From Selenomonas sp. (GTDB lineage Bacteria > Bacillota > Negativicutes > Selenomonadales > Selenomonadaceae), in assembly GCF_022771645.1 (NCBI RefSeq), contig NZ_JALFCU010000060.1, positions 1 to 14,335 of the forward strand: a DNA stretch of 14,335 nt, in the 5' to 3' direction. Positions 10,453 to 14,335 of the stretch are shown here, in pieces (the first letter of the stretch is position 1; each line of letters starts with the position of its first letter). The translations under genes and the position numbers were made by a program. The notes beneath the pieces were generated by a model, which was given only the letters and a program-made list of their open reading frames with translations, was not told where the DNA came from and did no database searches.

Positions 10453-12827
10453 TGGAACGGCAGAAAACGGCGCCCATCGCCGATGCCATGCGGGCGTACC
10501 GCGAGGACGGTGCGTTCGCGTTCCATACGCCGGGGCACAAGCAGGGGCTCGGCGCGCATCCGCTCCTGCGCGACCTCATCACGGAGCACGGCCTGCGTGA
10601 AGAAGTTTCGCTCATGGAGGAGCTCGACGACCTCCACGAGCCGACCATGTGCATCGCCGAGGCCGAACGCCTCGCGGCTGAGCTCTACGGCGCGGATCAC
10701 GCCCATCTCATGGTGAACGGCACGACGGGCGCGATCCACGCGATGCTCATGGGCACGCTCGCGCCGAGCGATACGGTGCTCGTGCCGCGCAATGCGCACC
10801 GCTCCGTCATCGGCGGGCTCATCCTCGTCGGCGCAAAGCCCGTCTGGCTCGCGCCCGAGGTCGACGAACGCTACGGCATCGCCATGGGCGTCGCGCCCGA
10901 GACGGTGCGGCAAGCGGTCGCCGCACATCCTGAGGCGCGGGCGGCGCTCCTCGTCTACCCGACGTATTACGGCGTCGCGACCGACCTCGCGGCCATCGCT
11001 GGTCTCTTGCACGACGCGGGCATGCTGCTACTCGTCGACGAGGCGCACGGGCCTCACCTGAGGTTCTTCACAGATGACTCCGGCCAGCCGCGCCAGGCGC
11101 TTGACTGCGGCGCAGACGTCGTCGCGCAGAGCACGCACAAGCTCCTCGGCGCGATGACGCAAGGCTCGCTGCTCCTCACGCAGGACGCGCGCGTCGACGA
11201 CGAGCGCATCCGCGAGGCCGCGAGCCTCCTGCAGACGACGAGCCCGAACCAGCTGCTCATGGCCTCCATCGACATTGCGCGCATGCAGATGGCGACGGAA
11301 GGGAGGGCGCGCTGGGCGAACGCGCTGCGGCTCGCGGACGAGCTGCGGGCGGCGGTCAACAGCATCGACGGTCTCCATTGCCTCGGCGCGGACGACTGCG
11401 CGACGCCCAGCGCGGCGGCGCTCGACCGCACGAAAGTCACGGTCAATGTCACAGGGCTTCGTCTCACAGGGCCGGAAGCGGAGCATATCCTGCGCTATGA
11501 CTACAAGATTCAATGCGAGCTCGCCGACGCGCGGAACGTGCTCTTCCTCATCACGTATGCCGACACGGACGCGACCGTCGGGCGGCTCATCCAAGCGCTC
11601 CAATCGCTCGCGGAGACGTATCGGAAATCGGAGATACCATCGGAAACTGGTGCGTCAGCGCGTGCATCGGTTTTAACCAAATGTGCAACCGACGAGTTGC
11701 GGAAGGACGGCGCGGCGGCGCAAGATGGCGCACCACGCGATAGCAACGCAATCCCATTTCCGCCCGTGCCTATTGCCGCCGTCGATCCGCGCACGGCGTT
11801 TTTCGCGCCGAAAGAGCGCATCCCGTTCGAGCGCGCGGCCGGCCGCATCGCGGCGGAACAGATCATGTTTTACCCGCCGGGCATCCCCATCCTCGCGCCG
11901 GGCGATCAGATCACGGCGGCGGCCATCGCCTACATCCGCGCCATGCAGCGCGTCGGGCGCAAGGTCGTCGGCCCGGAGGACACGGCGCTCGCGACGGCGA
12001 AAGTATTGAAGGAAACCGACAACGAACGAAAGGAAGCAACGGGCGTGAAGGGCAAGCTCATCATCATCGAGGCCGGCGACGGCAGCGGCAAGGCGACGCA
12101 GACGAAACGGCTCTACGACCACCTCGTCGCCGACGGGCGGCGCGTCCATCGCGTCGAGTTCCCCGACTACCAGTCGGACTCCTCGGCACTCGTGCGCATG
12201 TACCTCGCGGGCGCGTTTGGCGGGCATGCCGACGACGTCAACGCCTACGCGGCCTCGACGTTTTTCGCTGTCGACCGCTATGCCTCGTACCGCACGAAGT
12301 GGAAAGCGTGGTACGACGCGGGCGACATCATCCTCGCCGACCGATACACGACGTCGAACATGGTGCACCAGGCCGTGAAGATCGAAGACGAAGCGCAGCG
12401 CGACGCGTTCCTCGCATGGCTGCAGGACCTCGAGTTCGCGAAGCTCGGCCTGCCCGTCCCCGACGCCGTCATCTTCCTCGACATGGACTCCGCCGTCGCG
12501 CAACGCCTCATTGACGCCCGCGCGAAAGCGAGCGGCACGGCCGAAGACATCCACGAAAAAGACAAAAACTACCTCGCGCGCTGCTACGCGATGTACCGCC
12601 TCGTCGCCGCGCGCGACCACTGGATCCCTGTGCGCTGCAGCGAAAACGGCGAGCCGCGCAGCATCGACGCGATCCATGCGGACGTCTATGAAGCGGTTCT
12701 CCGTACCCTAGCCCCCCTCTCCGAGGGGGGGCGGACCGCGAAGCGGTGGGGGGAGTCCCCTGTACAACAAGACAAGCCGCATGATGTATCTTCCGCGGGT
12801 GCGATCAAGACAGGAGACCAGCCATGA
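10452..12827 (+). CDS. tmk: PLP-dependent Orn/Lys/Arg decarboxylase fused in frame to thymidylate kinase
   Basis: Residues 1-390 are a fold-type I decarboxylase: FHTPGHKQG, MVNGTTGAIHAML, LLVDEAHGPH, and STHKLLGAMTQGS with the PLP lysine at 230. After a low-complexity stretch (391-435), the C-terminal decarboxylase domain continues with FAPKERIPFERAAGRIAAE and YPPGIPILAPG. From about 532 it becomes dTMP kinase: P-loop EAGDGSGKAT (540-549), VEFPDYQSDSSALVRMYL, ADRYTTSNMVHQ and VIFLDM, a clostridial-type variant. No stop codon separates the parts. A GTG at 12045 with AAGGAAG 8 bases upstream could start the kinase alone. The last 38 residues (754-791) are encoded by a dispersed repeat and its flank. 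In related Firmicutes the two genes are usually separate neighbours. The amine product is not determinable; the kinase supplies dTDP for DNA synthesis. Confidence 0.87.
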   Translation: MERQKTAPIADAMRAYREDGAFAFHTPGHKQGLGAHPLLRDLITEHGLREEVSLMEELDDLHEPTMCIAEAERLAAELYGADHAHLMVNGTTGAIHAMLMGTLAPSDTVLVPRNAHRSVIGGLILVGAKPVWLAPEVDERYGIAMGVAPETVRQAVAAHPEARAALLVYPTYYGVATDLAAIAGLLHDAGMLLLVDEAHGPHLRFFTDDSGQPRQALDCGADVVAQSTHKLLGAMTQGSLLLTQDARVDDERIREAASLLQTTSPNQLLMASIDIARMQMATEGRARWANALRLADELRAAVNSIDGLHCLGADDCATPSAAALDRTKVTVNVTGLRLTGPEAEHILRYDYKIQCELADARNVLFLITYADTDATVGRLIQALQSLAETYRKSEIPSETGASARASVLTKCATDELRKDGAAAQDGAPRDSNAIPFPPVPIAAVDPRTAFFAPKERIPFERAAGRIAAEQIMFYPPGIPILAPGDQITAAAIAYIRAMQRVGRKVVGPEDTALATAKVLKETDNERKEATGVKGKLIIIEAGDGSGKATQTKRLYDHLVADGRRVHRVEFPDYQSDSSALVRMYLAGAFGGHADDVNAYAASTFFAVDRYASYRTKWKAWYDAGDIILADRYTTSNMVHQAVKIEDEAQRDAFLAWLQDLEFAKLGLPVPDAVIFLDMDSAVAQRLIDARAKASGTAEDIHEKDKNYLARCYAMYRLVAARDHWIPVRCSENGEPRSIDAIHADVYEAVLRTLAPLSEGGRTAKRWGESPVQQDKPHDVSSAGAIKTGDQP
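12030..12047 (+). promoter_or_regulatory. Internal ribosome binding site and GTG, possible separate start of thymidylate kinase
   Basis: AAGGAAG (12030-12036) is 8 bases before an in-frame GTG (12045-12047), exactly where a normal dTMP kinase begins (GTG, then KGKLIIIEAGDG). It looks like the old start of a separate tmk gene, so a roughly 260-residue kinase may still be made alongside or instead of the fusion. Confidence 0.6.
12711..12757 (+). repeat. Two-hairpin dispersed repeat, copy A (inside the end of the tmk frame)
   Basis: Stem one pairs CCCCCCTC (12712-12719) with GAGGGGGG (12723-12730) around TCC. Stem two pairs ACCGC (12735-12739) with GCGGT (12743-12747) around GAA. A GGGAGT tail follows at 12751-12756. 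The same layout recurs at 13368. It encodes the reading APLSEGGRTAKRWGES at the C-terminus of the kinase. Confidence 0.8.
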
Positions 12828-13432
12828 TCCAAGAAGTCCTCGTCGTAGAGGGAAAAATGGACGTCGTCGCCATTGACAAGGCCGTCGACGCCGATTGCAT
12901 CATCACGGGCGGGTTCGCCCTTCATAAAAAAACGCTCGACGACATCGAGAAAGCGTACAAGAAACGCGGCATCATCATCCTCACCGATCCCGACTCCGCC
13001 GGCGAGCGCATTCGCAAGTTCCTCGCGAAGCGCTTCCCCGAGGCGAAGCATGCGTTCGTCCCCGTGGAAGACGCGACGGCGCATAACGACATCGGCATCG
13101 AGCAGGCGAATCCCGACGCCATCCGCGCGGCGCTCGCGAACGTCCGCACGCACCACATCGAGCCGACGGAAACGTTCACCGGCGCCGACCTCATCCGCGC
13201 CGGCATCTCGGGCGGCGCAGACGCCAGCCGCCGCCGAGCCAAACTCGGCGCCATCCTCGGCCTCGGCTTTGCAAACGCAAAGACGTTCCTGAAGCGCCTG
13301 AACCACTACGGCGTTACGAGAGAAGAGTTTGAAACAGCTGTTGCGGCACTAGCAAATCAACCTCAGGCCCCCTCCCAGAGGGGGCTGTCAGCGAAGCTGA
13401 CTGAGGGAGTGTCGGAGGTAGGTCGTGACTAA
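12824..13432 (+). CDS. rnmV: Ribonuclease M5 (5S rRNA maturase)
   Basis: RNase M5 trims precursor 5S rRNA in low-GC Gram-positives and relatives. The 202-residue product opens with the Toprim metal site: VVEGKMDV with Glu9, then ILTDPDSAGERIR with Asp55 and Asp57. The family tail follows with GADASRRRAKLGAILGLGFA and FLKRLNHYGVTREEF. The ATG overlaps the preceding stop (ATGA) and has AGGAG (12812-12816) 7 bases upstream. About the last 21 residues (from PQAPSQRGLSAKLTEG) come from a dispersed repeat and are probably not part of the functional enzyme, which would otherwise end near residue 181. rsmA follows 42 bases on, the usual order in Firmicutes. Confidence 0.95.
   Translation: MIQEVLVVEGKMDVVAIDKAVDADCIITGGFALHKKTLDDIEKAYKKRGIIILTDPDSAGERIRKFLAKRFPEAKHAFVPVEDATAHNDIGIEQANPDAIRAALANVRTHHIEPTETFTGADLIRAGISGGADASRRRAKLGAILGLGFANAKTFLKRLNHYGVTREEFETAVAALANQPQAPSQRGLSAKLTEGVSEVGRD
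13368..13411 (+). repeat. Two-hairpin dispersed repeat, copy B (inside the end of rnmV)
   Basis: Stem one pairs CCCCCTC (13368-13374) with GAGGGGG (13378-13384) around CCA. Stem two pairs GTCAGC (13387-13392) with GCTGAC (13396-13401) around GAA. The tail is TGAGGGAGT. Compared with copy A the second stem differs on both arms yet stays paired. It encodes APSQRGLSAKLTEGVS at the RNase M5 C-terminus. Confidence 0.8.
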
Positions 13433-13474
13433 GCGCTTGATTGTGCAGTCGAAGGAATATCGTTGGAGGAACGA

Positions 13475-14335
13475 ATGAACGAAGAAGAAAAAGAAGTCCT
13501 GCATCCGACCATTGCAACTCGTGATGTTACTTTGCATATAATGAAGGCCTTCGGCCTCCACACGAGCAAGAAGCTCGGCCAGAATTTCCTCATCGACAAA
13601 GGGATCGTCGACGGCATCGTCGCGGCGGCCGACGTGCACGCGGGCGACCGCGTCCTCGAGATCGGTCCTGGCATCGGCACGCTGACGCAGGGCCTCGCCG
13701 AAGCCGGCGCTGACGTCACGGCCGTCGAGCTCGACAAGAAGCTCCCCGCCGTCCTCGCCGAGACGCTCCGAGGTTACGACAACGTGCGCATCGTGCCGGG
13801 CGACATCCTGAAAGTCAACATCCCTGAGATCATGGGCCCAGGTGCGTTCAAAGTCGCGGCGAACCTGCCGTACTACATCACGACGCCCATCCTCATGGCG
13901 CTCCTCGAGCAGCACCTGCCCATCACGCACCTCGTGACGATGGTGCAGAAAGAAGTCGCCGACCGCATGGTCGCGCAGCCGGGCAGCAAGACATACGGTG
14001 CGCTCTCCGTCGCCGTGCAGTACTACACCGAGCCCGAGATCGTCCTCGATGTCCCGCCGCGCAGCTTCATCCCCGCGCCCGAGGTCCAGAGCGTCGTCAT
14101 CGCCTGCCACGTCCGCGAGACGCCGGCCGTCGCCGTCCGCGACGAAAAGACCTTCTTCCGCGTCGTCAAAGCCGCCTTCGGCCAGCGCCGCAAGACGCTC
14201 GCGAACGCGCTCAAAGGCGGCGGCTTCCCGAAAGAAGCCGTCCGCGACGCCCTCGAACACGCTGGTATCGACCCGACACGCAGAGGTGAGACGTTGAGCC
14301 TCGAAGAGTTTGGACGTCTCGCCGACGCATTCACA
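13475..14335 (+). CDS. rsmA: 16S rRNA (adenine-N6,N6) dimethyltransferase, 3' end beyond the window
   Basis: RsmA (KsgA) dimethylates two adjacent adenines near the 3' end of 16S rRNA during small-subunit assembly, using S-adenosylmethionine. The ATG at 13475 follows GGAGG (13465-13469). The frame is open to the window end (287 codons), so only the last few residues are missing. Motifs: KKLGQNFLID (32-41), the SAM-binding VLEIGPGIGTLTQ (60-72), VELDKKL (84-90), and the catalytic NLPYY (130-134). The conserved C-terminal VKAAFGQRRKTLANAL is also present. It follows rnmV, the common Firmicute arrangement. The 42-base gap contains no clear promoter or terminator, so it is probably co-transcribed. 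Confidence 0.96.
   Translation, partial: MNEEEKEVLHPTIATRDVTLHIMKAFGLHTSKKLGQNFLIDKGIVDGIVAAADVHAGDRVLEIGPGIGTLTQGLAEAGADVTAVELDKKLPAVLAETLRGYDNVRIVPGDILKVNIPEIMGPGAFKVAANLPYYITTPILMALLEQHLPITHLVTMVQKEVADRMVAQPGSKTYGALSVAVQYYTEPEIVLDVPPRSFIPAPEVQSVVIACHVRETPAVAVRDEKTFFRVVKAAFGQRRKTLANALKGGGFPKEAVRDALEHAGIDPTRRGETLSLEEFGRLADAFT

Overview
The window looks like a piece of chromosome from a GC-rich Firmicute, most likely one of the Negativicutes (Selenomonas/Mitsuokella type). This is inference. It rests on strongly G/C-biased third codon positions combined with Firmicute-type signals (AGGAGG ribosome binding sites, near-perfect TTGACA/TATAAT promoters, strong hairpin plus U-tract terminators) and Firmicute gene content and order (RNase M5 next to rsmA, a lysine-decarboxylase-like gene next to tmk, a DegS-type kinase). 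I see no CRISPR array, insertion sequence, phage gene or replication origin.

Layout. 1-693: 3' part of a HisJ-family histidinol phosphatase. 694-1523: no conserved gene, but a complete transcription unit (consensus promoter, structured RNA, possible 76-codon ORF, strong terminator) of unknown function. 1524-1988: four tRNA genes (Gly-GCC, a CAU tRNA probably Ile2, Arg-ACG, Tyr-GTA) with their own promoter and a bidirectional terminator. 2036-4781: an unknown small protein (-), an ECF transporter S component (+), a YgbA-like cysteine-rich protein (-) and an exported glycerophosphodiester phosphodiesterase (-). 4850-7326: a promoter, a long leader ending in a terminator, and the overlapping operon panS-panC-panD. 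This operon probably imports a pantoate-type precursor, makes beta-alanine and joins them to give pantothenate; no panB or panE is in the window.

7380-8784: promoter and attenuator-like leader followed by a wrecked polar amino-acid ABC transporter locus. Two apparent internal deletions join the front of a binding protein to the middle of a permease, and that permease to the back half of its ATPase. 8946-10452: a two-helix small membrane protein and a DegS-like sensor kinase. 10452-14335: a PLP-dependent decarboxylase continuous in frame with a thymidylate kinase, then RNase M5 (rnmV) and 16S rRNA dimethyltransferase (rsmA, cut by the window end). The ends of the kinase and RNase M5 reading frames each run through one copy of a two-hairpin dispersed repeat.

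The points most worth a second look are the doubly deleted ABC transporter, the orphan ~590-nt transcript with mutually exclusive folds, the candidate regulatory leader of the pantothenate operon, the decarboxylase-kinase fusion, and the two repeats that enter different genes in the same reading phase.
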